A DNA stretch of 64,000 bases, taken from the NCBI RefSeq assembly GCF_900461455.1, contig NZ_UGIA01000001.1, positions 1,240,001 to 1,304,000 on the forward strand. Direction: 5' to 3'. Of the stretch, positions 18,814 through 28,241 are shown piece by piece. The first letter of the stretch is position 1. The number at the start of each line of letters is the position of its first letter. The notes beneath the pieces are model-generated. The model did not search any database. It saw only the letters and a list, made by a program, of their open reading frames with translations, and was not told the origin of the DNA. The DNA comes from Helicobacter acinonychis. Lineage in GTDB: Bacteria > Campylobacterota > Campylobacteria > Campylobacterales > Helicobacteraceae. The translations under genes were made by a program, and so were the position numbers.

Positions 18814-20253
18814 TTGAGAATCTTTTTACTCTCTTTGTTTTTAAAATCAAGATTGTCTTATCTTTACTATTACCCTTATGTGATATTTGTTTTGATGGTT
18901 GCGATTTTTACAGAGCTTCTTTCTATTGGAATGTCTGCTAAGAGTCGTTACACTATTCAAAAAAAAATCCTTATTCGCATCCAAAACCAACTAGACAGAT
19001 TGATCACTCTCACAAAGCCTACCCCTCCACCCATTCGTAAAAAAACCTTATGCATTATCCGATTAGATCTATTAGGGGATTATATACTCCATCGCAATTT
19101 TTTACCCCTTTTTAAAAAATATTTTAAAGATTATAAAATTACCTTTATTGGAAACACTGCAGTCAAGGATATAGCGACCTATTGCGATTCCAAACATATA
19201 GACAAATTTATCTTTTTAGACAACATTTATTGGGAAAAATACTTGCAGATTGGCACTAATGGCTCACGCCTTTCAAAACTAAAAGAATTGTTATTTTTTC
19301 TCCCAAAATTTATGAGAAAACGCTATAAAGATGTTTCTGTTTTGAGACAAGAAAGCTACGAGATATGCGTTAATAGCAATATGTTTTACTTTTTAACTAA
19401 AGAAGACGCTATTATAAGGCATATAATTGCTGAAAATAAAGTGGGGGTTTTTTGCACCCATCCAATAGAATCTCGTCTTAGGACTGATTATAGAAATAGA
19501 GGAGAGATTAGGAAAAGTTTTTACACGCATTTATTTTATCCTAAGGAAGTGCCACAATTTATCTATGATTCAAATCAAGATTTTTTTCAGTCTTTTTTTA
19601 AACATTTTAAAGGTGTGGATATAGGGTTTGTTAAACTTGAATTAAAACTCCCAGCTGCTCCTGAATATGAAAAATTTCAAAATCTCCTAAAACCACCTTA
19701 TGGCGTGTTAAATCTCGGAGCTAGCGATGATTTTAGAGTGTATAAACGCTTTGATGAAATGATTGCTTTCTTAAATCCTACCTACCAGCTCATTCTTTGT
19801 GGGAACTCCAAAAAAGATGAAAAACTTGCTCGCTCCATTCTGAAGCGCCACAAAAATGCCATTTCTTTAGTCAATCAAACAAACCTGATGGAATATATCC
19901 ATCTTTTAAAAAACGCTAGTTTTGCAATAGGGAATGAATCTTCTATTACGCATTTGGCTGCTTGTCTGGGAATTCCTTATGCGTTTATAATCGCTTCTGG
20001 TCTCTCAATTCCAAGATTCAACCCCTATCCAAAGGAAATTGGTCCTAATATTCACATGATTTACCCAAGGAATTTTGAAAAAATAATTTCTAGACCCAAT
20101 GGAGTAATCAAAGCTATGACTATGTTACACCCACCAGCAGATTTTGTAAATCCGCAAGATATTATTAACACCATTAAACATTTTGCACCTCATCTTTTAA
20201 AAGAAGATACACCGTCTAATATCAACGAAACAACCTATTTTGAACAAGTCTAA
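18814..20253 (+). CDS. Family-9 glycosyltransferase-like protein with N-terminal membrane helix
   Basis: 479 residues. An N-terminal hydrophobic helix (about 17-40) anchors it to the inner membrane; the soluble part resembles GT9, with IIRLDLLGDYILHRNFLP near residue 85, LNLGASDDFRVY near residue 300, and GNESSITHLAACLGIP near residue 370. It is longer than normal heptosyltransferases because of the anchor and a middle insert. The start is TTG, with AGGAG at 18803-18807. Likely an LPS core transferase working with its upstream neighbour; corresponds from memory to HP1283. Sugar and linkage are not readable. Confidence 0.82.
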   Translation: MRIFLLSLFLKSRLSYLYYYPYVIFVLMVAIFTELLSIGMSAKSRYTIQKKILIRIQNQLDRLITLTKPTPPPIRKKTLCIIRLDLLGDYILHRNFLPLFKKYFKDYKITFIGNTAVKDIATYCDSKHIDKFIFLDNIYWEKYLQIGTNGSRLSKLKELLFFLPKFMRKRYKDVSVLRQESYEICVNSNMFYFLTKEDAIIRHIIAENKVGVFCTHPIESRLRTDYRNRGEIRKSFYTHLFYPKEVPQFIYDSNQDFFQSFFKHFKGVDIGFVKLELKLPAAPEYEKFQNLLKPPYGVLNLGASDDFRVYKRFDEMIAFLNPTYQLILCGNSKKDEKLARSILKRHKNAISLVNQTNLMEYIHLLKNASFAIGNESSITHLAACLGIPYAFIIASGLSIPRFNPYPKEIGPNIHMIYPRNFEKIISRPNGVIKAMTMLHPPADFVNPQDIINTIKHFAPHLLKEDTPSNINETTYFEQV

Positions 20254-20534
20254 TTGCATTAAAAGTTTCGTGGGAAAATAACTTCCGTATTCAGATTATA
20301 AAAAGCACAAAATCCGCTTTTTACTAATCAATTATATAAGCTCTCTTCAATTCAAGCTCTCAAAAAAGTTATTCTTTCAATAAAGTCGCTTAAGAAAATG
20401 GATTAAAGGGGGAGTTCTGATACTAACGAGAATGTCTTCATAACTCCAAAAAATAGATGGAATTTGCTCAATTCAAAGATAAGATTAACGAAACTTTATG
20501 CTGATCTTACAAAAAGCAGAATAACAAAAAAGCC
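20254..20534. other. Spacer between glycosyltransferase and outer membrane protein genes
   Basis: Little is recognisable. There is a run of five G at 20407-20411 and, from about 20415, a plus-strand frame with no start codon (containing PKNRWNLLNSKIRLTKLY) that runs into the end of the convergent outer membrane protein gene. It may be a worn gene fragment; I cannot assign it. Confidence 0.4.
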
Positions 20535-20564
20535 ACTAAATAAAAGCTTGAAAAATCAAGCTTT
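20535..20564 (-). terminator. Intrinsic terminator of the outer membrane protein gene
   Basis: Read on the minus strand: AAAGCTTG, loop ATTTTT, CAAGCTTT, then TTATTT. The perfect 8-base stem is at 20543-20550 and 20557-20564, just past the stop codon. Confidence 0.75.
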
Positions 20565-20571
20565 GATAACC

Positions 20572-21642
20572 TTAAAAAGTATAAACATAACGCAAATACA
20601 TAGAATACTGACGGCGTAAGGTTTGGGTTAAGCTGAAATTGGTTTCTGCTCCGGCGATAGTGGTTGGTTTGCCATTCTTTAGCGGACCTTGGCTTTGCTC
20701 TTTAATGGTGGTAGAGCCTTTGAAAAAGTGATTAGGGAGCGTAGGGATTTTGATACCAAACTCAATGCCATGGTGTTCAAAAATATTGGTTCTAATGCCC
20801 ACATTCACTAAAAATTGGAAAATCGTGCTATTCACTTTAGAGTTTAATTTTCCTGTGGCATAGACGCTGTTAGGGTTGATCCCCACATTACAACTCGCTG
20901 GCGTCGTATCCCCACATGTGATCGTGCCATCAGCGTTAGTCATGTAAGCGTCAGCGTTGGTATTGACGCCATAAACATACCCATCCTTAAAATACCCCAC
21001 ACGATTATTAGTCCAAGTGTTACCCGCAAAATTCACGCCCACAAAAAACCCAGCCGTAACTTTAGGCTTATCCACCACATTAAAAAGCGTGTCCGTACCA
21101 AAACCATAAGTATACATGTCGGTTTTTTGATCGCTCAAATAGAAAGGCGATATGGCGTTAGCGGCCCTAGAGTTAGAGAAATTGGAATGCCCATAGTCAA
21201 AAAAACCATAATAACGCAACCCAAACCACCTCTTTTTACCCATAAAATGCTTATAGCCTGTCATCACGCCTAGCCCATACATTGGCTGGTTACGACCAGG
21301 AATATTTTTATTAGTGCTTAACATGGTGCGAGAAGTCCAATTGACCACGCAGTTAGCTTTAGTATAGCCTGGTGTTCCAGGTGTCCCAGAAGCTGGCTGA
21401 CAGCCACCTGTTTGCCCATTGGGCACATTGCCATCATCATTAGCCGAAACATCGCCAAAAGGCACTTGAAACAATTCGCCGTTTTTATAAGCGTTTGTTT
21501 TTTGATCAGCCCTACCCACTTCCAAACTGATCCCCACAAACGCACCATTCTTTTCATGGGCGATTAAGGGGCTTGTCAGCCACAACGAACTCAAAAGAGC
21601 ACCTAAAACTACCGAGCCTTTTTTAGAGACAAATTGAGCCAT
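20572..21642 (-). CDS. Hor-family outer membrane protein
   Basis: A beta-barrel porin-like protein of the large Helicobacter outer membrane family. From ATG at 21642 it has a signal sequence (MAQFVSKKG to LIAHE), a mature start EKNGAFVGISLEVGR typical of Hop/Hor proteins, two short cysteine loops (CQPASGTPGTPGYTKANC and CGDTTPASC), and the family C-terminus YSMYLRYVYTF ending in phenylalanine. About 356 residues. The frame extends upstream to 21729, but AAGGA before 21642 and the signal peptide favour the later start. A TATAAT at 21776-21781 (minus) is a likely -10. I cannot name the exact member. Confidence 0.88.
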   Translation of the reverse strand: MAQFVSKKGSVVLGALLSSLWLTSPLIAHEKNGAFVGISLEVGRADQKTNAYKNGELFQVPFGDVSANDDGNVPNGQTGGCQPASGTPGTPGYTKANCVVNWTSRTMLSTNKNIPGRNQPMYGLGVMTGYKHFMGKKRWFGLRYYGFFDYGHSNFSNSRAANAISPFYLSDQKTDMYTYGFGTDTLFNVVDKPKVTAGFFVGVNFAGNTWTNNRVGYFKDGYVYGVNTNADAYMTNADGTITCGDTTPASCNVGINPNSVYATGKLNSKVNSTIFQFLVNVGIRTNIFEHHGIEFGIKIPTLPNHFFKGSTTIKEQSQGPLKNGKPTTIAGAETNFSLTQTLRRQYSMYLRYVYTF

Positions 21643-21775
21643 CAAAACAGATTCCTTACGATTAAAATTTTTACAAACCCTGCGATTTTGCATCCTACTC
21701 TTCTTCTTTACTATAAAATGGAGTGCCATTTTTGAGACACTCTGCCTAATGCAGTATTACTTTCTGAATTATTTT

Positions 21776-21781
21776 ATTATA
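21776..21781 (-). promoter_or_regulatory. -10 box of the outer membrane protein gene
   Basis: Minus-strand TATAAT in the context GGTTATAATAAAAT, about 134 bases upstream of the preferred ATG, giving a long leader. The remaining sequence up to 21970 shows nothing clear. Confidence 0.5.
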
Positions 21782-21997
21782 ACCAATTGCAATCTTAAAA
21801 GTCAAGCAAAAACCACCCCTAAAATTCCCATAATCGTGGATTATTTAATAATAAAAAAGAGGACATGAATGCCCTTTTGTCCTTTTAGAACTTGAATGCA
21901 CTTAAGACTTTTAAAAACACGCCTTATTAACAACATTCTAATCCCTTTAAACAAAAACTAATGAGCGCTATTTTATAATCTTTTTAAAAAACTTAAA

Positions 21998-23074
21998 ATG
22001 AATTATAAAATCTTAGATTTGTTTTGTGGGGCTGGAGGTTTTAGGGCTAGGTTAGAGCGTTTAAAGGAGTTTAGCCCTTTAATAGGGCTAGATTGCGGTA
22101 AGCAAGCCTTGAATACTTTTAAAAACAACCATAAAAACGCTATGGGTATTTGTGGGGACATCACTCAAGCCGACATTAAAGAAAAAGTTATAGAGTTGGC
22201 TAAAAAACTAGAAATCAACATGATCATTGGTGGGTCTCCCTAATCAAGGCTTTTCTAATTAAAGGGAAAAAATTTAGGGCTAAAAGACCCTAGAAATTTC
22301 TTATTCTTAGGATATTATAGAAATAGTGAAAGCCATAAAACTAGAAATTTTTATCATTGAAAATGTGAAAAACCTAATCTTATACACTAAAGGCTATTTT
22401 TTAGAAGAGATTAAAGAAAGATTAAACGCTTTAGGGTATCAATTAAGCTATCAAATCCTAAACGCTAAAGATTATGGCGTGCCTCAAAGCAGGGAGAGAG
22501 CTTTTATTGTTGGGGCTACTCATTTTAGTTTTGATTTTAATCTTTTAGAGCCTTCTCAAAGCGTGAGCGTTCAAGAGGCTATAAGCGATTTAGCCTATTT
22601 TCATTCTAATGAGGGGGCGTTTGGCGTTTGAAAGCGATTATTTAAACCCTATCCAATCCAATTATCAAGCTTTAATGCGAAAAAATAGCCCTAAATTATA
22701 CAACCATCAAGCCACCAACCACTCACAAGGCGCTTTAGAAAAATTAAAGCTCATTGACAAAGAGCAAGGCAAAGAATGTTTGCCTAAAAACCTGCATGGC
22801 AAACAACAATTTAAAGCACATGGGGCGTTTGAGTTGGAAGAAAATAAGCCCCACCATAGACACAAGGTTTGACACTCCAAACAATGGCACCAACTCCCAC
22901 TCCGAATTGCACCGCTCTATCACGCCCAGAGAAGCTACTAGGATACAAAGCTTTAGCCATACTTATATTTTTTATGGCAATAAAACAAGTATTTGCAAGC
23001 AAATCGGTAACGCTGTGCCTCCTCTTTTAGCCCTAGCTTTAGGCAAAGCGATCTTAAAAAGCTTAAAAAAATGA
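21998..23074 (+). pseudogene. C5-cytosine DNA methyltransferase, inactivated (HP0051-like, M.HpyAVIB)
   Basis: Once a C5-methyltransferase. Surviving motifs: I (DLFCGAGG, residue 7), IV up to GGSP, VI (ENVKN, near 22365), VIII (QSRERAF), target region, and IX-X (GNAVPPLLALALGKAI). The frame breaks at least four times: a TAA at 22241 exactly where motif IV needs its catalytic cysteine, a shift after 22253, another near 22620, another near 22850. Motif I is also altered to GFRARLERL where GFSAGLERL is expected. A -10 TATAAT sits at 21974-21979. The stop overlaps the next methyltransferase as ATGA, as in an intact pair. Confidence 0.93.
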
Positions 23075-23773
23075 TACAAATTCATCACGCTAACGCCTTT
23101 GAAATCATCAAGGATTCCCGCCAACAAAATTTAAAAGTGGATGCGATTATCACAGACCCTCCTTATAATATTTCGGTTAAAAATAATTTTCCCACCCTAA
23201 ATAGCGCTAAAAGACAAGGTATAGATTTTGGGGAATAAGATAAAAATTTCAAGCTTTTAGAATGGATCACACACTACGCCCCATTAGTCAATCCAAACGG
23301 TTGCATGATTATTTTTTGCTCTTAATAGGTTTATGAGCTATATCGCTGATTTTTTAGAAGAAAATGGCTTTGTAACAAAAGACTTTATCCAATGAGTTAA
23401 AACCAATCCCATGCTAAGAAACCTTAATCGGCATTATATCCAAGACATGGGATTTGCCCTATGGGCGGTTAAAAAGAAAGCTAAATGGGCGTTTAACAAA
23501 CCCAACAATGAAACCTAATTTACGCCCCTTGATTTTAAAAAGCCCCATAGCCCCATAGTGAGTAGGACCGAAAGAGTTAAACACCCCACGCAAAAAAGCC
23601 TAGCCTTAATGGAAAAAATCATTTCTATCCACACAAACCCTAATGATCTCGTGCTAGATCCTTTTATGGGGAGCGGCACCACCGGTTTAACATGCAAGAA
23701 TTTAAAGCGAAACTTTATCGGTACAGAATTAGAAAAAGAATATTTTCAAATCGCTAAAAAGCGTTTAGGCTAG
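23071..23773 (+). pseudogene. N6-adenine DNA methyltransferase, inactivated (HP0050-like, M.HpyAVIA)
   Basis: Beta-type adenine methyltransferase remnant: motif IV DPPYN near residue 30 comes before the SAM-binding DPFMGSGTTG near the end. Breaks: in-frame TAA at 23236; a shift at TGCTCTTAATAGG near 23322; TGA at 23394 where tryptophan is expected (FIQ-W-VKTNP); a stop near 23517; and a small duplication around CATAGCCCC near 23550. No restriction partner is next to it. Together with the preceding gene this is a dead pair of methyltransferases that in 26695 recognise CCTTC/GAAGG-type sites, as I recall. Confidence 0.92.
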
Positions 23774-23804
23774 TTTTAAAAACGCTATTTGAATGAGATT
23801 GTGT

Positions 23805-23810
23805 TATAGT
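23805..23810 (+). promoter_or_regulatory. Candidate -10 box of the agmatine deiminase-hypF-hypE string
   Basis: TATAGT in the context GTGTTATAGTTGC, 32 bases before the ATG at 23843. Confidence 0.5.
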
Positions 23811-23842
23811 TGCTTGCAATGATACCTTAATTAGGATTTTTA

Positions 23843-24835
23843 ATGAAAAGAATGTTAGCAGAGTTTGAAAAAATCCAAGCGATCTTGATGGCGTTTCCCC
23901 ATGAGTTTGGCGATTGGGCGTATTGCATTAAAGAAGCCAGAGAGAGCTTTTTAAATATCATTCAAACCATAGCCAAACACACTAAAGTGTTAGTGTGTGT
24001 CCATACTAGCGATACTATCGGTTATGAGATGCTTAAAAATTTATCTAGCGTAGAAATTGTAAGGATTGACACTAATGACACATGGGCTAGGGATTTTGGA
24101 GCGATTAGCATTGAAAATCAGGGCATTTTAGAGTGCTTGAATTTTGGTTTTAATGGTTGGGGGTTAAAATACCCATCCAATTTAGACAATCTAGTGAATT
24201 TCAAGCTCAAAAATTTAGGGTTTTTAAAACACCCTTTAAAAACGGTGCCCTATATTTTAGAGGGTGGGAGTATAGAGAGCGATGGGGATGGGAGTATTTT
24301 AACCAACACCCAATGCTTGTTAGAAAAAAATCGTAACCCCCATTTGAATCAAAATGAAATAGAAGAAATGCTTAAAAAGGAATTAGGGGCTAAACAAGTG
24401 TTATGGTATTCTTATGGCTATTTAAAAGGCGATGATACCAATAGCCACACTGACACGCTCGCTCGCTTTTTAGATAAAGACACCATTGTTTATAGTGCAT
24501 GCAAGGATAAAAATGATGAACATTACGATGCCCTAAAAAAAATGCAAGAAGAATTAAAAACCTTTAAAAAACTAGATGGCACGCCTTATAAACTTATCCC
24601 TCTAGAAATCCCCAAAGCTATTTTTGATGAAAACCAACAACGCTTGCCAGCAACTTATGTGAATTTTTTATTTTGCAATAACGCTTTAATCGTGCCCACT
24701 TACAACGACCCTAAAGACGCACTCATTTTAGAGATCTTCAAGCAACACACACCCCTAGAAGTGATAGGGGTTGATTGTAATACTTTAATCAAGCAGCATG
24801 GAAGTTTGCATTGTGTAACGATGCAACTTTATTGA
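23843..24835 (+). CDS. Agmatine deiminase
   Basis: Hydrolyses agmatine to N-carbamoylputrescine and ammonia, linking arginine to polyamines. Member of the peptidyl-arginine deiminase fold: substrate-binding WARDFGAI near residue 85, EGGSIESDGDGS near 145, catalytic histidine in NSHTDTLARF near 206, and nucleophilic cysteine in GSLHCVTMQLY at the C-terminus. 330 residues, typical. Corresponds from memory to HP0049, an enzyme shown to be an agmatine deiminase. The end overlaps the start of hypF. Confidence 0.93.
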   Translation: MKRMLAEFEKIQAILMAFPHEFGDWAYCIKEARESFLNIIQTIAKHTKVLVCVHTSDTIGYEMLKNLSSVEIVRIDTNDTWARDFGAISIENQGILECLNFGFNGWGLKYPSNLDNLVNFKLKNLGFLKHPLKTVPYILEGGSIESDGDGSILTNTQCLLEKNRNPHLNQNEIEEMLKKELGAKQVLWYSYGYLKGDDTNSHTDTLARFLDKDTIVYSACKDKNDEHYDALKKMQEELKTFKKLDGTPYKLIPLEIPKAIFDENQQRLPATYVNFLFCNNALIVPTYNDPKDALILEIFKQHTPLEVIGVDCNTLIKQHGSLHCVTMQLY

Positions 24836-27084
24836 ATAAAATCACGCTTTTTGGCGTGGTTCAAGGCGTGGGCATGCGCCCTTTTATCTATACCCTAGCT
24901 CAAAAATTAGAGCTTGTAGGCTTTGTGCGTAACACTCAAGCGGCTTTAGAGATCATCTTACCCACTCAAAAAACAGAATCTTTTTTAAACGCCCTAAAAA
25001 AGGAGTTGCCCCCTTTAGCTTTGATTGAAAAAATCATTATTAGCCCTTATGATAAAACGCTCAAATTTAATGATTTTAGGATTTTAGAAAGCAAAAACCA
25101 CCCCTTAAATTTGCTCAGTCAAATCCCTAAAGATTTAGGCGTGTGCGATGATTGCTTGCGTGAGATTAGAGATGAAAGCTCCCCCTATTTCCATTACGCT
25201 TTTAATTCTTGTGCAAAATGCGGAGCAAGATACAGCCTTTTAAACGCCTTACCCTATGACAGAGAAAACTCTGCCTTAAAACCTTTTAAACTCTGTGAAT
25301 TTTGCACATTTGTCTATAAAGACACTAATAACAAACGATTCCATATCCAAGGTATAAGCTGCAAAAAGTGCGGTATTGCGATTGACTATAAACAATTAGA
25401 GGATTATGATGCGCTTTTAGAATGCGCTAAAGACATTCAAAAGGGTAAAATCATCGCTCTTAAAGGTCTGGGGGGCTTTGCTTTGGTGTGCGATGCGAGA
25501 AACTTTCAGAGCATAGAAAGATTGCGACTTTTAAAAAAGCGCCCCCTAAAGCCTTTCGCGCTCATGTTTAAAGATTTAAACACAGCCAAACAATATGTAT
25601 TTTTGAATGAATTAGAATGCGAGAGTTTAAGATCCGCTAACGCCCCCATCCTCTTAGCGCATAAAAAACCTGATACAAAATTAGCCCCCAATATCGCCAA
25701 AAACTCCCCCTTTTATGGTGTTATCTTACCCTATACCCCTTTGCATGCTTTATTGTTGGATTTATTGGATTTCCCTATTGTGTTCACGAGCGCGAATTTT
25801 AACTCCCTCCCTTTAGCGAGCGATGAAAAAGAGATGGATCGTTTTCATTTTATTTTTGATTTTAAGCTCACGCACAATCGCACTATCATTCACAGGATTG
25901 ATGATAGTATCACGCAATATGTGGATAATGCGATTCGCCCCATGCGTTTGGCTAGAGGGTTTGCTCCCCTTTATCTCACTCTCCCTAAACGCTCTACTCA
26001 TTCGCCCACAAAAATTTTAGCGCTTGGAGCGGAGCAAAAAGGGCATTTTAGTTTATTGGATAGTGAGACTTCTGTTCTTTTACTCTCGCCTTTTTGTGGG
26101 GATCTGAGCGTTTTAGAAAATGAAAAACATTTCAAAGAAACCCTGAATTTTTTCTTAAACACTTATAATTTCAAACCCACGCTCTTATCTTGCGATGAGC
26201 ATAAAAACTACACCACCACTAAAATGGCTTTTGATTTTAACACGCCTTTATTGCAAGTCCAGCACCACCATGCCCACTTTTTAGCGAGCATGCTAGATGC
26301 GTTTTTACAAGACCCCCACTTAAACTATCCTTTTATAGGTATTGTTTGGGATGGGAGTGGGGCTTATGAAAATAAGATTTATGGGGCGGAGTGTTTTGTG
26401 GGGGATTTTAACCAAATTGAAGAAGCGGCTAGGTTTGAAGAATTTTTGCTTTTAGGGGGACAAAAAGCGATTAAAGAACCTAAACGCTTGGTTTTAGAAA
26501 TCGCTTTAAAACACCAACTCAACAAGCTTTTAAAACGCATTCAAAAACACTTTAAGGAAGATGAAATAGAAATTTTTAAACAAATGCATGCCAAAGCAAT
26601 TCAAAGCGTAGCCACCAATTCCATAGGCCGTTTGTTTGATATAGTGGCGTTTAGTTTAGGGGCAGTAGAAACGATTGGTTTTGAAGCAGAGAGCGGACAG
26701 GTTTTAGAAAATTTGGCCCTACAAAGCGAAGAGATCGCCTTTTATCCTTTTAAAATCAAAAATAGCGTGGTGGGTTTGAAAGAATTTTATCAAGCGTTTG
26801 AAAAGGATTTGGATATTTTAGAGCCTAAACATATCGCTAAGAAATTTTTTAATAGCTTAATAGAAATCATTATCGCTTTGATTGCACCTTTTAAAGAGCA
26901 TGTGGTGGTGTGTAGTGGGGGTGTGTTTTGTAACCAATTATTGTGCGAACAATTAGCCAAACGATTAAAAACACTTCAAAGGAAGTATTTTTTCCACAAA
27001 CATTTCCCCCCTAACGATAGCAGTATTGCTGTCGGTCAAGCCTTAATGGCGTATTTTAACCCTACAATCATCAAGAAAGGATAA
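24811..27084 (+). CDS. hypF: Hydrogenase maturation carbamoyltransferase
   Basis: Makes the thiocarbamoyl group on HypE that becomes the cyanide ligand of NiFe-hydrogenase. Domains in order: acylphosphatase (GVVQGVGMRPFIY near residue 15), two zinc fingers of CxxC-x18-CxxC type (near 112-188), YrdC-like domain, and Kae1-like domain with the metal site VQHHHAHFLASM near residue 487 and CSGGVFCNQLL near 700. 757 residues is normal. Start is uncertain: TTG at 24811 follows GGAAG by six bases, while TTG at 24832 overlaps the upstream stop as TTGA. Confidence 0.96.
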   Translation: MCNDATLLNKITLFGVVQGVGMRPFIYTLAQKLELVGFVRNTQAALEIILPTQKTESFLNALKKELPPLALIEKIIISPYDKTLKFNDFRILESKNHPLNLLSQIPKDLGVCDDCLREIRDESSPYFHYAFNSCAKCGARYSLLNALPYDRENSALKPFKLCEFCTFVYKDTNNKRFHIQGISCKKCGIAIDYKQLEDYDALLECAKDIQKGKIIALKGLGGFALVCDARNFQSIERLRLLKKRPLKPFALMFKDLNTAKQYVFLNELECESLRSANAPILLAHKKPDTKLAPNIAKNSPFYGVILPYTPLHALLLDLLDFPIVFTSANFNSLPLASDEKEMDRFHFIFDFKLTHNRTIIHRIDDSITQYVDNAIRPMRLARGFAPLYLTLPKRSTHSPTKILALGAEQKGHFSLLDSETSVLLLSPFCGDLSVLENEKHFKETLNFFLNTYNFKPTLLSCDEHKNYTTTKMAFDFNTPLLQVQHHHAHFLASMLDAFLQDPHLNYPFIGIVWDGSGAYENKIYGAECFVGDFNQIEEAARFEEFLLLGGQKAIKEPKRLVLEIALKHQLNKLLKRIQKHFKEDEIEIFKQMHAKAIQSVATNSIGRLFDIVAFSLGAVETIGFEAESGQVLENLALQSEEIAFYPFKIKNSVVGLKEFYQAFEKDLDILEPKHIAKKFFNSLIEIIIALIAPFKEHVVVCSGGVFCNQLLCEQLAKRLKTLQRKYFFHKHFPPNDSSIAVGQALMAYFNPTIIKKG

Positions 27085-27086
27085 AA

Positions 27087-28085
27087 ATGGAAAGCGTGAC
27101 TCTAGCATGCGGGAATGGTGGGAAAGAAACAAACGCTTTAATTGAGCGAGTTTTTATGCCCTATTTAAAAGAGTTGATCAGTGCATTTGGTGAAGACGCC
27201 CCTAAATTTGAAGCCAATGGGGAATATTGCGTGAGCACGGATAGTTTTGTCATCACGCCTTTAACTTTTAATGGGGGTGATATAGGCAAGCTTTGTGTTT
27301 GCGGGAGTGCGAATGATGTGAGCATGCAAGGGGGCAAACCTTTGTATTTGAATATCGGTTTTATTTTAGAAGAAGGTTTAGAAATCGCTCTTTTAAAACA
27401 AATTCTACAATCCATGCAAAAAGAGTTGTTTAAAGCCAACCTCAAACTCCTCTCCCTAGACACTAAAGTCGTGCCAAAGGGGAGCGTGGATAAGCTTTTT
27501 ATTAACACGACTTGTATTGGTAAAATCATAAAAACAGGGATTTCTTCACACCATTTAAAACAAGGGCAAGCCATTATCGTGAGCGATACTATCGCTAATC
27601 ATGGGGCAAGCCTGTTTGCGATGCGTAATGAAATCAAGCTTAAAACTAATCTTAAAAGCGATTGCCAACTGCTCTATCCTTTAGTAAGACCCCTATTTTT
27701 AAGCAATCTAAAAATCCATGCTTTAAGAGATGCGACTAGGGGTGGGTTAGCGAGCGTGTTAAACGAATGGGCGAATAGCTCAAAAGTAAAAATCGTCATA
27801 GAAGAAGAAAAAATCCCCTTAAAAGAAGAAACTAAAGGGATTTGTGAGATTTTAGGGCTAGAACCTTATGCGTTAGCTAATGAGGGGGTGTTTGTTTTAG
27901 CACTCAATCAAAAAGACGCCCCCAAAGCCTTAGAAATTTTAAAAAGTAATGAACAAGCCAAAAACGCTTGCATGATCGGCGAAGTGCTTGAAAGCCCTTA
28001 TCCTATCGTGGTTTTAAAGAACGCATGGGGTTTTGAAAGGATCTTAGAAATGCCAGAAGGCGAGCTGTTGCCTAGGATTTGCTAA
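27087..28085 (+). CDS. hypE: Hydrogenase maturation dehydratase
   Basis: Accepts the carbamoyl group from HypF on its C-terminal cysteine and dehydrates it with ATP to thiocyanate, giving cyanide for the NiFe centre. PurM-like fold; the family's STDSFVITPLTFNGGDIGKL near residue 50 and the required C-terminal PRIC are present. 332 residues. It starts two bases after hypF, so the two partners are made together. Confidence 0.97.
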   Translation: MESVTLACGNGGKETNALIERVFMPYLKELISAFGEDAPKFEANGEYCVSTDSFVITPLTFNGGDIGKLCVCGSANDVSMQGGKPLYLNIGFILEEGLEIALLKQILQSMQKELFKANLKLLSLDTKVVPKGSVDKLFINTTCIGKIIKTGISSHHLKQGQAIIVSDTIANHGASLFAMRNEIKLKTNLKSDCQLLYPLVRPLFLSNLKIHALRDATRGGLASVLNEWANSSKVKIVIEEEKIPLKEETKGICEILGLEPYALANEGVFVLALNQKDAPKALEILKSNEQAKNACMIGEVLESPYPIVVLKNAWGFERILEMPEGELLPRIC

Positions 28086-28241
28086 CGCACTCATTTTTTA
28101 ATCGTTTTTGATGTATTTTAAGTTTGTTTTATTTAGAACGCAAGAGAGGGTTTTAAGGGTTTATGAGTCGTTTTAATCGGATTTTTGAGTGGCAAAAACT
28201 CTAATAGTTAGCGACTATTTCAGTAAAAACCACAAATCCAC

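Noticed and set aside
20415-20626. Plus-strand open frame with PKNRWNLLNSKIRLTKLY, perhaps a transposase or restriction remnant
   Set aside because: No start codon or ribosome binding site, and it runs antisense into the outer membrane protein gene; I compared it in mind with IS605 OrfB and found no convincing match.
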